A stretch of DNA of 64,000 bases from Schistocerca nitens (GCF_023898315.1 NC_064621.1:14754501-14818500), one strand, 5' to 3'. Shown: positions 46,530 through 59,000, counted from the first letter of the stretch. Translations and numbers: made by a program. The notes: generated from the letters alone by a model not told the origin.

Positions 46530-48950
46530 ATGTGACTTACCAAATGAAAGTGCTGGCTGGTCGACAGACACACAAACAAACACAAACATACACACAGAAT
46601 TCAAGCTGTCGCAACAAACTGTTGCCTCATCAGGAAAGAGGGGAAGGAGAGGGAAAGACGAAAGGATGTGGATTTTAAGGGAGAGGGTAAGGAGTCATTC
46701 CAATCCAGGGAGCGGAAAGACTTAGCTTAGGGGGAAAAAAGGATGGGTATACACGCGCACACACACACATATCCATCCACACATATACAGACACAAGCAG
46801 ACATATTTAAAGACAAAGAGTTTGGGCAGAGATGTCAGTCGAGGCAGAAGTGCAGAGGCAAAGATGTTGAATGACAGGTGAGGTATGAGTGGCGGCAACT
46901 TGAAATTAGCGGAGATTGAGGCTTGGTGGATAACGGGAAGAGAGGATATATTGAAGAGCAAGTTCCCATCTCCGGAGTTCGGACAGGTTGGTGTTAGTGG
47001 GAAGTATCCAGATAACCCGGACGGTGTAACACTGTGCCAAGATGTGCTGGCCGTGCACCAAGGCATGTTTAGCCACAGGGTGATCCTCATTACCAACAAA
47101 CACTGTCTGCCTGTGTCCATTCATGTGAATGGACAGTTTGTTGCTGGTCATTCCCACATAGAATGCATCACAGTGTAGGCAGGTCAGTCGGTAGATCACG
47201 TGGGTGCTTTCACACGTGGCTCTGCCTTTGATCTTGTACACCTTCCGGGTTACAGGACTGGAGTAGGTGGTGGTGGGAGGGTGCATGGGACAGGTTTTAC
47301 ACCGGGGGCAGTTACAAGGGTAGGAGCCAGATGGTAGGGAAGGTGGTTTGGGGATTTCATAGGGATGAACTAACAGGTTACGAAGGTTAGGTGGACGGCG
47401 GAAAGACACTCTTGGTGGAGTGGGGAGGATTTCATGAAGGATGGATCTCATTTCAGGGCAGGATATGAGGAAGTCGTATCCCTGCTGGAGAGCCACATTC
47501 AGAATATGATCCAGTCCCAGAAAGTATCCTGTCACAAGTGGGGCACTTTTGTGGTTCTTCTGTGGGAGGTTCTGAGTTTGAGAGGATGAGGAAGTGGCTC
47601 TGGTTATTTCCTTCTGTACCAGGTCGGGAGGGTAGTTGCGGGATGTGAAAGCTGTTGTCAGGTTGTTGGTGTAATGCTTCAGGGATTCCGTACTGGAGCA
47701 GATTCGTTGCCACGAAGACCTAGGCTGTAGGGAAGGGACCGTTTGATGTGGAAGGGTGGCAGCTGTCGTAATGGAGGTACTGTTCCTTGTTGGTGGGTTG
47801 ATGTGGACGGACGTGTGAAGCTGGCCATTGGACAGGTGGAGGTCAACATCAATGAAAGTGGCATGGGATTTGGAGTAGGACCAGGTGAATCTGATGGAAC
47901 CAAAGGAGTTGAGGTTGGAGAGGAAATTCTGGAGTTCTTCTTCACTGTGAGTCCAGATCATGAAGATGTCATCAATAAATCTGTACCAAACTTTGGGTTG
48001 GCATGCCTGGGTAACCAAGAAGGCTTCCTCTAAGTGACCCATGAATAGGTTGGCGTACGAAGGGGCCATCCTGGTACCCATGGCTGTTCCCTTTAATTGT
48101 TGGTATGTCTGGTCTTCAAAAGTGAAGAAGTTGTGGGTCAGGATGAAGCTGGCTAAGGTAATGAGGAAAGAGGTTTTAGGTAGGGTGGCAGGTGATCTGC
48201 ATGAAAGGATGTGCTCCATCACAGCGAGGCCCTGGACGTGCGGGATATTTGTGTATAAGGAAGTGGCATCAATGGTTACAAGGATGGTTTCGGGGGGTAA
48301 CAGATTGGGTAAGGATTCCAGGTGTTCGAGAAAGTGGTTGGTGTCTCTGATGAAGGATGGGAGACTGCATGTAATGGGTTGAAGGTGTTGATCTACGTAG
48401 GCAGAGATACGTTCTGTGGGGGCTTGGTAACCAGCTACAATGGGGCGCCCGGGATGATTGGGTTTGTGAATTTTAGGAAGAAGGTAGAAGGTAGGGGTGC
48501 GGGGTGTCGGTGGGGTCAGGAGGTTGATGGAGTCAGGTGAAAGGTTTTGTAGGGGGCCTAAGGTTCTGAGGATTCCTTGAAGCTCCGCCTGGACATCAGG
48601 AATGGGATTACCTTGGCAAACTTTGTATGTGGTGTTGTCTGAAAGCTGACGCAGTCCCTCAGCCACATACTCCCGACGATCAAGTACCATGGTCGTGGAA
48701 CCCTTGTCCGCCGGAAGAATGACGATGGACCGGTCAGCCTTCAGATCACGGATAGCCTGGGCTTCAGCAGTGGTGATGTTGGGAGTAGGATTAAGGTTTT
48801 TTAGAAAGATTGAGATGCAAGGCTGGAAGTAAGAAATTCCTGGAAGGTTTGGAGAGGGTGATTTTGAGGAAGAGGAGGTGGGTCCCGCTGTGACGGAGGA
48901 CGGAACTGTTCCAGTCAGGGTTCAATTTGGATAGTGTCTTGGGGAGCTGG
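46530..48950 (-). mobile_element. Penelope-like element family 2, left arm of the 43-51 kb dimer
   Basis: Minus-strand arm, interrupted near its 3' end by RTE copy 3. The remaining 3' terminal piece is at 43170-43219 (AGAGGGAAACATTCCACATAGG). Its 5' end stops at about 48950, about 60 bases further than the right arm, so a short single-copy spacer separates the two mirrored arms. Confidence 0.9.
46906..48880 (-). pseudogene. PLE RT-GIY-YIG, open frame with a locally shifted segment
   Basis: 594 codons are open from 48690 to 46906, with upstream codons to about 48880. RT motifs are LLPKIHKPNHPGRP, QLKGTAMGTRMAPSYANLF and WYRFIDDIF; the GIY-YIG domain (VIYRLTCLHCDAFYVGMTS) is complete. Between about 47700 and 47815 three separate one-base deletions, compared with the right arm, shift the frame and then restore it. 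About 32 residues are thereby replaced by an unrelated sequence in the RT-connection region. The N-terminus is truncated. The net open frame is preserved, but the protein is unlikely to be normal. Confidence 0.88.
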
Positions 48951-50933
48951 GACCCACCTCCTCTTCCTCAAAATCACCCTCTCCAAACCTTCCAGGAATT
49001 TCTTACTTCCAGCCTTGCCTCTCAATCCTTCTTAAAAAACCTTAATCCTACTCCCAACATCACCACTGCTGAAGCCCAGGCTATCCGTGATCTGAAGGCT
49101 GACAGGTCCATCGTCATTCTTCCGGCGGACAAGGGTTCCACGACCGTGGTACTTGATCGTCGGGAGTATGTGGCTGAGGGACTGTGTCAGCTTTCAGACA
49201 ATACCACATACAAAGTTAGCCAAGGTAATCCCATTCCTGATGTCCAGGCGGAGCTTCAAGGAATCCTCAGAACCTTAGGCCCCCTACAAAACCTTTCACC
49301 TGACTCCATCAACCTCCTGACCCCACCGACACCCCGCATCCCTACCTTCTACCTTCTTCCTAAAATTCACAAACCCAATCATCCCGGCCGCCCCATTGTA
49401 GCTGGTTACCAAGCCCCCACAGAACGTATCTCTGCCTACATAGATCAACACCTTCAACCCATTACATGCAGTCTCCCATCCTTCATCAAAGACACCAACC
49501 ACTTTCTCGAATGCCTGGAATCCTTACCCAATCCGTTACTTCCAGAAACCATCCTTGTAACCATTGATGCCACTTCCTTATACACAAATATCCCGCACGT
49601 CCAGGGCCTCGCTGCGATGGAGCACTTCCTTTCACGCCGATCACCTGCCATCCTACCTAAAACCTCTTACCTCATTACCTTAGCCAGCTTCATCCTGACC
49701 CACAACTTCTTCACTTTTGAAGACCAGACATACCAACAATTAAAGGGAACAGCCATGGGTACCAGGATGGCCCCTTCATACACCAACCTATTCATGGGTC
49801 GCTTAGAGGAAGCCTTCTTGGTTACCCAGGCATGCCAACCCAAAGTTTGGTACAGATTTATTGATGACATCTTCATGATCTGGACTCACAGTGAAGAAGA
49901 ACTCCAGAATTTCCTCTCCAACCTCAACTCCTTTGGTTCCATCAGATTCACCTGGTCCTACTCCAAATCCCATGCCACTTTCATTGATGTTGACCTCCAC
50001 CTGTCCAATGGCCAGCTTCACACGTCTGTCCACATCAAACCCACCAACAAGGAACAGTACCTCCATTACGACAGCTGCCACCCATTCCACATCAAACGGT
50101 CCCTTCCCTACAGCCTAGGTCTTCGTGGCAAACGAATCTGCTCCAGTCCGGAATCCCTGAAGCATTAAACCAACAACCTGACAACAGCTTTCGCATCCCG
50201 CAACTACCCTCCCGACCTGGTACAGAAGCAAATAACCAGAGCCACTTCCTCATCCTCTCAAACCCAGAACCTCCCACAGAAGAACCACAAAAATGCCCCA
50301 CTTGTGACAGGATACTTTCCGGGACTGGATCAGATTCTGAATGTGGCTCTCCAGCAGGGATACAACTTCCTCAAATCCTGCCCTCAAATGAGATCCATCC
50401 TTCATGAAATCCTCCCCACTCCACCAAGAGTGTCTTCCCGCCGTCCACCTAACCTTCGTAACCTGTTAGTTCATCCCTATGAAATCCCCAAACCACCTTC
50501 CCTACCCTCCGGCTCCTACCCTTGTAACCGCCCCCGGTGTAAAACCTGTCCCATGCACCCTCCCACCACCACCTACTCCAGTCCTGTAACCCGGAAGGTG
50601 TACACGATCAAAGGCAGAGCCACGTGTGAAAGCACCCACGTGATCTACCAACTGACCTGCCTACACTGTGACGCATTCTATGTGGGAATGACCAGCAACA
50701 AACTGTCCATTCGCATGAATGGACACAGGCAGACAGTGTTTGTTGGTAATGAGGATCACCCTGTGGCTAAACATGCCTTGGTGCACAGCCAGCACATCTT
50801 GGCACAGTGTTGCACTGTCCGGGTTATCTGGATACTTCCCACTAACACCAACCTATCCGAACTCCGGAGATGGGAACTTGCTCTTCAATATATCCTCTCT
50901 TCCCGTTATCCACCAGGCCTCAATCTCCGCTAA
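48951..50933 (+). pseudogene. PLE RT-GIY-YIG with one nonsense codon
   Basis: One reading frame from the truncated 5' end (PPLPQNHPLQTFQEF) through SIVILPADKGSTTVVLDR, QLKGTAMGTRMAPSYTNLF and WYRFIDDIF, interrupted by a single TAA at 50166-50168 (a Tyr codon in the left arm). It continues in the same frame to the GIY-YIG domain (VIYQLTCLHCDAFYVGMTS, RMNGHRQTV) and the C-terminus at 50933. All catalytic motifs are present. Confidence 0.9.
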
Positions 50934-51285
50934 TTTCAAGTTGCCGCCACTCATACCTCACCTGTCATTCAACATCTTTGCCTCTGCACTTCTGCCTCGA
51001 CTGACATCTTTGCCCAAACTCTTTGTCTTTAAATATGTCTGCTTGTGTCTGTATATGTGTGGATGGATGTGTGTGTGTGTGCGAGTGTATACCCATCCTT
51101 TTTTCCCCCTAAGGTAAGTCATTCCGCTCCCGGGATTGGAATGACTCCTTACCCTCTCCCTTAAAACCCACATCCTTTCGTCTTTCCCTCTCCTTCCCTT
51201 TCCTGATGAGGCAACAGTTTGTTGCGAAAGCTTGAATTCTGTGTGTATGTTTGTGTTTGTTTGTGTGTCTGTCGACCTGCCAGCA
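48951..51285 (+). mobile_element. Penelope-like element family 2, right arm of the 43-51 kb dimer
   Basis: Plus-strand copy beginning at GACCCACCTCCTCTTCC and ending in the terminal repeat at 51285, at the start of the target duplication. It mirrors the left arm over about 2.3 kb. Its last about 100 bases (the AACGAAAG...AACATTCC part) are missing compared with copy 2d. Confidence 0.9.
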
Positions 51286-51300
51286 CTTACAAATTGTTAA

Positions 51301-52059
51301 TTTAGAATCATTTTTAACTTTTGCATTTCTTTTACTATCCTGATGTGGCGGAGGAAGTTTATTGCAAAGTTTTTTCCCCAGTCTGCAGTGGTTCATTCTA
51401 TCTAAGGGTGGTATCTGCATACTCAATGTGAAGATCCAATTTCTGCTTGGTGTCATATGTACAGACTTCTAGATTTGTACATATTAAGTTGTTATTCGCC
51501 TTTGAAATGTCCTTTAGGTAAGTAACCATGTCAAAATGTACAAGCATGGCAATGGTAGTTTCTGGAGTGCTTTAAATCGGGGTTTGGAAGAGCTTCTGGG
51601 TACTGCTAATCCAGCTGCCTTTATGATCCTTTTTGTGCTATATGAAATAGCTTTTTCTTACTGAAAAGTTGCCCCAAAAAATTATCCGATATTGCAGCAG
51701 ATAACATGCATTTTTGATGTTTTTTTTTCTTCTACACATAGTAAGTATTTTTATGCCATAGTATTTTCTGCTTAGCTTCTTGCTGACACAGTTCATGAGT
51801 GTGTCCCATTTCATGATTTCCTGAATCTAAAAGCGTAGAAATTTTGAGGAGTTTGCAACTTCTAATTGTTTGTTAAAACAGATTTAAAGTGGGGATTGAT
51901 GGATGTTCATACTGTAATGGTGTGAAGGAACACTGCAAAAGTTTTCTCTGTGATAAGAACAACACTAGTGAACCATTGTGCAATGCGTGAGGTGCAATTT
52001 TGTATTTCATATTGCATGCCCGAAATTTAATGGATTATTCATTATGCCGCGAGAAGTTG
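51301..52059. other. Unassigned DNA between PLE dimer and Gypsy-C
   Basis: No coding similarity recognised. It lies in the unc-13 intron; part of it could be the decayed 5' portion of Gypsy-C. Confidence 0.4.
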
Positions 52060-52064
52060 AAAAT

Positions 52065-53490
52065 GCACTTCATTCACTTTGTTGGTTGGCAGGTCTTATG
52101 GATCCAACAGGATGACTCGCCAGGTGGGCACTATGTCTTCAAGTGTATGACATTGCTATTGTGTACAAAAGTGGAAGAAAACACCAAGATACCGACTGTC
52201 TTTCTAGAAATGCTGTGCAAGACCATCAAGACGTTGATGAAGATAGTGACTGTCTCACTTCACTCCAGGATCTCTCTGCTGAGCAGAAGAAGGACACCAA
52301 GATATCTCAAATTATGCTTGCCTTAAATCGGTCAAAGGATGTGAAAGGAAAATTTAAGGTAGTTAATTTATTATTTTGCAAGAAAAATTTTGACTCTTTT
52401 GGAAAGAGGTGTCTATCAGTGATGCACTTAGATATTCTACAGAAATTCCATGACACACCTGAGGCCAGACATTTAGGATTTATCAAGACATACGATTGGA
52501 TCCGCAAGAGATTTTTCTGGCCAGGTTTATTTAGGAGTGTCCGTCACTGTGTGTCACACTGTCGAGAATACCAGAGGAGAAAGGCAGTTCCTCGAAAACC
52601 ACCTGGCCGACTCATACCACTTGCACCAGCTGAAATGCCTTTCCAGCATGTTGAGATTGACCTCCTTGGACGATTTCCAACATCTGCTAATGGCAATAGA
52701 TGGATTATTGTTTGCACTGATTATCTGACATGCTATGCCATTCCAAAAACCACGAAAACAGTCAAAGCATTCGAGGTAGCCAAATTCATCGTGGAAGACA
52801 TTGTATTAAAACATGGTGCTCCAAGGTTGTTAACTACGGATCGAAAGAAAGTTTTTCAATCAAATCTTGTGACAGAGATAAGCCGTCAGTGCAACATTAC
52901 TCATCACACGATGACTGCCTACCATCCGCAAACTAACAGGTGTACTGAACACCTTAGTAAGACCTTGGCTGACATGCTATCAATGTTCATCAATATTGAG
53001 CAGAGCAACTGGGATGAGGTGCTACATTCTGTGACATTTGCCTACAACACCACCAAACAAGACACCACAGGATTTACACCATTTTTCCTGGTGCATGGGT
53101 GTGAGGTGACTAAGACAATGGACACTGTGTTTCCGTTACATCCTGATGACGTGGACGACGACTACATTAGCCAGGCGTTGAACAGAGCAGAGGAAGCTTG
53201 GCAGTTAGCTTGACTCTGCATGCTGCAGGCTCAAGAAAACGGTCGCCGAACGTATGACGCGAGCCAGTGCCCTGTTGTCTACCAGACTGGTGACCTTGTC
53301 TGGCTCTTCACTCCTGTTCGGAAGGATGGTCTCTCTGAGAAGCTCCTCAGGTGCTACTTTGGACCTTATAAGGTTATAAAACAGTTGACTGATGTTACTT
53401 ATGAAGTTGAAGATTTCATCCCCAACACAAAACAACAAAAGGTCTGAGCTACAGTCCACATCCTTCACATGAAGCCTTATAAGGATTCTG
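52065..53490 (+). pseudogene. Gypsy-C pol remnant: RNase H end and integrase
   Basis: Starts with the RNase H tail (HSLCWLAG ... YKSGRKHQDTDCLSR), then an open frame to 53213 with the integrase. This has a zinc region (RHLGFIKTYDWIRKRFFW ... C-x3-C) and a core with acidic residues in HVEIDLLGRF, TTDRKKVFQS and NRCTEHLSKTLADML. One TGA at 53213-53215 separates the C-terminal GPY/F-type segment (GDLVWLFTP ... CYFGPYKVIKQLTD, to 53447). At the second catalytic site the usual TDRG reads TDRK. HHCC and DDE residues appear retained, so the decay is moderate. Confidence 0.87.
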
Positions 53491-53690
53491 CAACCCAGGG
53501 TAAACTCAAAGCTCCAGTGACAGGCAACAAGCAGAAAGGTGATGAAGAGTATAGCAGCAAAGGAAGTTTTAAGAAGATCACTGCCAGTGCAAACATCAGT
53601 CATTGGGAGTCAGAGTATGCAGGACCAATGACTCATTCCCACACTAGGATGACATAACACTGACACGCTGATCTCTTAAGGTGGGAGCAA

Positions 53691-54004
53691 TGTTGCAGAA
53701 GAAGCTGAGTAGCACATTCCCTGTGGTGTAGTGGTTATGATACTAGACTGTTGCATGGGGGGTCATGAGTTCAAAAGTCACTTGAACTGTAAAATTTTAA
53801 TTTCTACATTTGGTTCGAGTACATTCTAGAAGTATCCACAAATGTCAAGAATCATTGTATTGGAATGTTCTGTAACAGTATATATACTGTATGTGTTCTG
53901 CCCGGAAGCAGTTCGCTCCGCACTCTTGTATGTGCAAGTGCTGAATAAATCTTCATTAAGTGAAGTTAGTGTTCATCATTCATCTAATTACATCTTCTTC
54001 TACA
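53691..54004 (+). repeat. 3' LTR of Gypsy-C
   Basis: 314 bases from TGTTGCAGAAGAAG to TCTTCTACA. It contains a TATA-like element (TATATATAC near 53880), an AATAAA polyadenylation signal (53943-53948) and a tRNA-like stretch near its start. It is bounded by the polypurine tract on the left. Only one copy is present, so the boundaries rest on TG...CA and the purine tract. Confidence 0.7.
53714..53782 (+). other. tRNA-like sequence within the Gypsy-C LTR
   Basis: TTCCCTGTGGTGTAGTGG matches the 5' arm and D-arm A-box of a tRNA (TGGTGTAGTGG), followed at normal spacing by a weakened B-box-like GAGTTCAAAAG. The 3' acceptor strand does not pair properly with the 5' end, so it is not called a tRNA gene. 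Confidence 0.5.
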
Positions 54005-54515
54005 TGACAATATAATAATAAAATCAATACTCTTTTCATAAGATAACAATGGATCACATGGAACAAATAGCAAAGGTATTTGCCAAAACTTTTTTGATCC
54101 TGCAGTTACAAATTCAATGATAATATGTTAAATTCTAAGATTATGACCTTACATGCAGTCTGTTATTACTACATTAACAAAGAAAGTGATAAATTTATCT
54201 GACTAACAACAGAGATGAACTGAGTCCCTGAACAAGCACATTAAACAATGGTTGCAGAAATTTCTCTGTACTGCCCACCCATTCCTTACTGTCTCAACTG
54301 AGTACATGCTACTTGTAATTGGTCTTAGAGAAGAAATTAAGTAACATGTATCCATTAACAACTTTCTGCTTACAATAGTAACGAATGCATTGGGTACAGT
54401 ATCAGTGGAAACAAGCATCTCCAGGTTACATATGTTTCCATTATGAGACCAAATAAAAGTTCAAAAGACAACTTTTGAGAAGTAGTATGTATGCTAACAT
54501 AAAGGCAGCATGTTA

Positions 54516-55725
54516 CAAAGCACAAAGTGTGTTCAAAAAGTAAGGTGGCTTTATATTTTTATGAAAAAATATTTATTTATTCATCAATATTCATGTTGTT
54601 CCCTTCAAAGTAATCTCCCTCAGACACAATACACTTGTTCCAATGCTTCTTGTGATCCTCGAAGCACTTTTCGTAAGCACTTTTTGGTACAGCCTTGAGT
54701 ACTTCCAGTGATGCAGTTTTTATTTCCCCCAGTCATTTAAAATCTTCATCCTTTCATAGGTCTCTTCAGTTTGGGAACAGGAAAAAGTAACAGGGGGCGA
54801 AATCCGGTGAGTATGGTGGCTGAGGCATGATTGTTGTGTTGTTTTTGTCAAATATATCTCTCGTAAGAAACGACAAATTAGCAGAGGTATTGTCGTGATG
54901 CAAAAGCTATGAACTGTTTTTCCACAATTCCAGATGATTTTTGTGTAATACTTCTCACAAACAGTGCATAACAGAAAGGTAATACTCCTCACTGACCTTA
55001 TGACCTTGAGGCAAAAATTCATGATGCACTACGCCACGTTAATTGAAAAAATAAAGACAGCAAAGATTTGAAATTTGATCAAACTTGGTGTGTTTTTTTT
55101 TTTTTTTCAGGTTTGGCTCTCCAGGATGCTTCCTTTTGGACGACTGGGCTTTGGTTTGAGATCATAACCATAAAACCATGTTTCATCACCAGTTATGACA
55201 ATTTTCAGCAAATCAGGATCCTCATTGATGTCATTCAAGAGCTCTTGAGCGATGCTCATGTGATGGTTCTTCTGATCCAAAATGAGAAGTTTTGGCACAA
55301 ACTTAGCTGACACATATCTCGTGCCCAAAACATCTGAAAAAATTGCATGACATGAGTCAACCAATAAGCCAACATCCTCAGCAACTTCTCTTACGGTAAT
55401 TCACAGTTTAAATGTTATCATCTGTTGTTGATGTGCTGGGTCGTCCAGAGCGAGGTTCATCACTGGCATCTTCTCGGCTATCTTGGAAGAGCTTGTACCA
55501 CTTGTAAACATATTTTTTACTTAGAGCAGACTAACCATATGCCACTGTCAACATTTCAAATGTTTTAGAGCACTTGATTACATTTTTCACACATAATTTG
55601 CTGCAAATTCTTTGCTCCATTTTTATAATAACTGAAAATCACTGAGTACACTAAAACACATCTAACCTTTCCATCTGTCAAAAACAAATACACACTTGAA
55701 TCTGTGAACATATGTTCGGGACATG

Positions 55726-55769
<44 letters not shown>

Positions 55770-55839
55770 CTTGATAATCGAATGTATGTTGCCCAAGCCA
55801 TTTGAAAAGTCACCTTACTTTTTGAACAGCCTTCGCACA
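54516..55839 (-). mobile_element. Mariner DNA transposon, full length, decayed
   Basis: Ends are inverted repeats sharing GTTCAAAAAGTAAGGTG (54531-54547 and the complement at 55811-55827), with TA next to each end. About 1.3 kb. It carries a mariner transposase on the minus strand and a poly(A) run (55733-55766) near its right end. Confidence 0.88.
54577..55590 (-). pseudogene. Mariner transposase, decayed
   Basis: From the right the minus strand shows the N-terminal helix-turn-helix region (KKYVYKWYKLFQDSREDASD and SGRPSTSTTDDNI). Next comes the open piece 55107-55364 with VITGDETWFYGYD (first catalytic Asp), then HHDNTSA (second) and PPYSPDFAPCYFFLFP, where the third catalytic position, normally Asp in PCDFFLFP, is Tyr. 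The C-terminus is at GNNMNIDE (54577). A poly(T) run at 55088-55108, frameshifts and stops interrupt it. It matches the SETMAR/mellifera-irritans type of mariner. Confidence 0.86.
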
Positions 55840-56002
55840 TAAATGCTACATCTTAATTCCTATCTGAACAAAGACTGTCCAACCATATTCCACTAATTAG
55901 TTTCTCCATGTTTAAAATGGACTGTTTTAATGTTTTGTTCCAAGCTTTTATTCAATTTTGCAATAGAAACATTTTAACGATGATAATCTTGTATGAACTT
56001 AC

Positions 56003-56077
56003 CAATTCTTCATCATTAAGAGTGGCTCTGGGAACTGCAGATGTCAGCCCTGCATTACGCTTGGTTGCTGCCATTGT
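56003..56077 (-). CDS. unc-13: unc-13 homologue, exon upstream of the C1 domain
   Basis: A 75-base coding exon read on the minus strand, exactly 25 codons. It is preceded by an acceptor (TTTCTAG just above 56077) and followed by a GTAAGTT donor at 56002 and below. The peptide runs from TMAATKRNAGL to ATLNDEEL. From family knowledge this segment sits immediately before the C1 domain in insect unc-13 and Munc13. The exon ends in phase 0, and the next recognised exon begins with KMHVYKK, which gives the conserved DEELKMHVYKK join without a missing residue. Unc-13 primes synaptic vesicles at the presynaptic active zone. The exon is too short to be found by length alone; I rely on its sequence, its splice sites and the phase match. 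The preceding exon is not visible in the remaining 8 kb. Confidence 0.88.
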
Positions 56078-59000
56078 CTAGAAACCGAGTGTCATTATGT
56101 AAAAAATGTGAAAATACAATCCACAATAATGCTCAATTATTATCTGCTGCAAATCATTACTTTACTAAGCATTAGTTAAAAATACAATGTTTCAGATACT
56201 CACTGTATGATATGACAATAATTAAATATGCATTAACATCAGTTTTTATTGTTTCTGAACATTATATATGTCAAGAGCACCAGTTGCCTTTGCAAAAATG
56301 AAATACAGAAAAACAACTGTGAATATTAAAAGTTCAAGAACTTTCCTGTTTTCTGTTTCTAGTCTTATCAACAAGTAATTAACCACCACCCACAGAAATA
56401 AATAAATCAAATTATATACACAGAGAGGAAAAGAGACCTCAAAAAAGAATGAAGGTAACTGTATGGACAAATGCCAAATACAAACAACACTGAAACTGGA
56501 AATAAAAAAAATTGCACTGTGAATTAGAAGCTTTTTTTAATAATTTTATGTTGTGGGACACAAAAGTTTTGAAAAGGTATGTTGGTTTGATAGGCATGAC
56601 CAGTTTTGCAGCATTTTAGCTGCATCATCATGTGCAATAAAATCGAGTCATGTTCTGATCGAGAAAAGAGAATGGGATGATCCAGTATTCAAAGTCAGGA
56701 ATTTTTTGCTAAGTAGTGGATATCAAACACAAAATAGCATAATATAAAATGGGATGTTCCCATGATACCATGAACAGTGTAATGGGGTCCACACATACCG
56801 AAATACTGATCAAAACAGACCATATATGATCATCTATGGGATTATGCAAAATTAAGCAGCTCACGGTCCATCATTTACCAACAGATGCGCACTGGACTGT
56901 GTGCTAACAGTTGATGTATCAAGTTGTCAAGTATACAACTAAAATGTGGCAAAGCCAGTCTGCCTATAAACAAAGCACTTATAGCTAAAGCAGTCTTATC
57001 TTTTCAAAATTATGCACTCAGACTGTGGCTGCCCTGACTGCAAAGTCTGCTGCACAAAACTTCTAAAGGTGAAAAAAAGGCAACAACAGAATAGTCAAAA
57101 TAGTGTTGAGAGTTAAGTATTGAGCACTGAACACAAAAATACTCAACGACAAAGACTTATTAAGGGATTCCAATGTCATTCATATCTACTCTCTTTATGA
57201 CTTCATTACAGGATAAGCTACTACTCTTACTCTATTACTGACATATACAAAGGGAAAATCTACATCTACATCCACACTACATGATTTACATTAATTTCTA
57301 CTCACATATCTCTTTAGCGGTAAATTCCACCTGTATTTAGAGTGCACTGTGTGGATAGTGCAATGCTGTGTATCACCTTACAACACATAATGCACTAGTC
57401 TTTTATTAAATAAAAAATACCTCTCAGTACCAGTATAAACTAATATAATTTTCTATGCCAGTAACTTAATAAGAACCTAACATAACACATATGGAATATG
57501 AGCAGTACTAGTGTAACCCACATGCTGAACATGGATTACATGTTGCATTATTCATGCCTGAAATTGAGAACTTATAATAATTCTTTATTTGAAAATTTTG
57601 GCTCCAACACACACAGAGTCCCATCACTTCAATTTGTACCAACTGAATGCATTTTTCATCTCTTCCCTTCTCCTTCTCTGATGAGCTTTTAGTTATGGTA
57701 ATAGGACTGTACTTTATTTTTAACTGATGAAGATCTTAAGTTATTTCTTTGCTCTGTGACCTTTTGCTTCCCTCTGCCAACTCTTTTTCTTTCCTATCAT
57801 TTCACAGTCCATATGTCATTGGCTTGATTGTGAGTACTATCAATTGCCTTATCTCTTCATACATCCCTCCTCACAGCATAAATATTCAAGTCTGTTGTTG
57901 TGACTAATGCTGCCTGCTCCAATGCCCATTTTCCAATCTCTAAACTATTTCTTACACCCTTTTCCACATGATGGCTGAAAAAAAAAATTTGTTTCTTTTT
58001 ATGAAGAGGGCAGATTTTTTTTTAAATTTATCTTCGGTATCTAGAGCTAATTTCTGAAAATAACTGAAAAGACAAGATGAGGGTAGCTTGTACTGTGCTG
58101 TATCACAGAAGTATTTCTTTGCTGTCATTTCCCTAGATGGGAGAAATGACATCCTGTTATAAATTAGATCTCTTGTTTGTAATACTTATGTGGGCAACAC
58201 ATGGAAAACTGTCATAGTTCCTTACATTCTTAACTGGAAACTGGTTCTTCAGGCACCTACTATCTTAGACTCTTTACCATTTCTGCAAGACTTGTATGTA
58301 AGATGTCTATTCTACTCTGTAAAGGCTTTATGATTGCTCTTGGTAGAGTCTGGTATATTTCCAACACTCTCAAGCAACATTTATGGGTAGGTTATACAAT
58401 CACTCTACAACCAATCTCAGTTCCATAAAATCTGTGATTTCTCAGAGATATGACTTATTCACAAATAAACTAATTCCCTTTTCTCACTTCATATTTCCAT
58501 ACATTGTGATTTACTATAAATTTAAATGTCACATCTGGCTGTAGATGCTACTGATAAAACTTGTAGTTATGTGCTTATGTTTACTTGTACTCCCCAACTG
58601 TACTTTAAGTCCTAGGTGAGTACCTGAACAACACTGAAATTTTTTAGATCCGACCAGATATTCATACTTTTTTCCTTTTCTCATGGCTTCGTTACAGGCA
58701 ACAATATCATTTCTAAAAGTTCAATTGCATAGGTAACATTATTTGCCAGATCAAAAACTGTCAGGCTTGTGGACTTGAGGAAAGCAACAGAGTTGGGTCA
58801 TAAGGGTCTTTAACACTTTCCTCAATCATATCCAAGATGATTCCGGTTCAGTGGCAACATACAGCCATCTGAATGTCAAAAACAGTTACATGATCTTCTA
58901 AAACAAAGATACAAAATTTAATCAAATGTGTAAGAGATGTGACACCTCTCACATGTCACTTATTGAATGAGTGAATGTAAATATATGGAGACAACTGATA

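Larger units (their letters stand above)
43155..51300. mobile_element. Penelope-like inverted dimer with 15 bp target duplication
   Basis: The whole head-to-head PLE pair plus the RTE LINE inside it is bounded by CTTACAAATTGTTAA at 43155-43169 and again at 51286-51300. Left arm on the minus strand: 43170-48950. Right arm on the plus strand: 48951-51285. A single pair of duplications outside both arms indicates that the inverted dimer entered the genome as one insertion. Target duplications of 12-17 bases are usual for PLEs, as far as I know the family. Confidence 0.85.
52060..54004 (+). mobile_element. Ty3/Gypsy retrotransposon 3' half (Gypsy-C)
   Basis: Contains the end of RNase H, the integrase, and a 3' LTR with a preceding polypurine tract (AAGGTGGGAGCAA). 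No matching 5' LTR, gag or RT is found in the window, so the element is 5' truncated or deleted. Confidence 0.82.

Noticed and set aside
53714..53782. Functional tRNA gene
   Set aside because: A-box is good, but the acceptor stem does not pair and the B-box is degraded; kept only as a tRNA-like segment.
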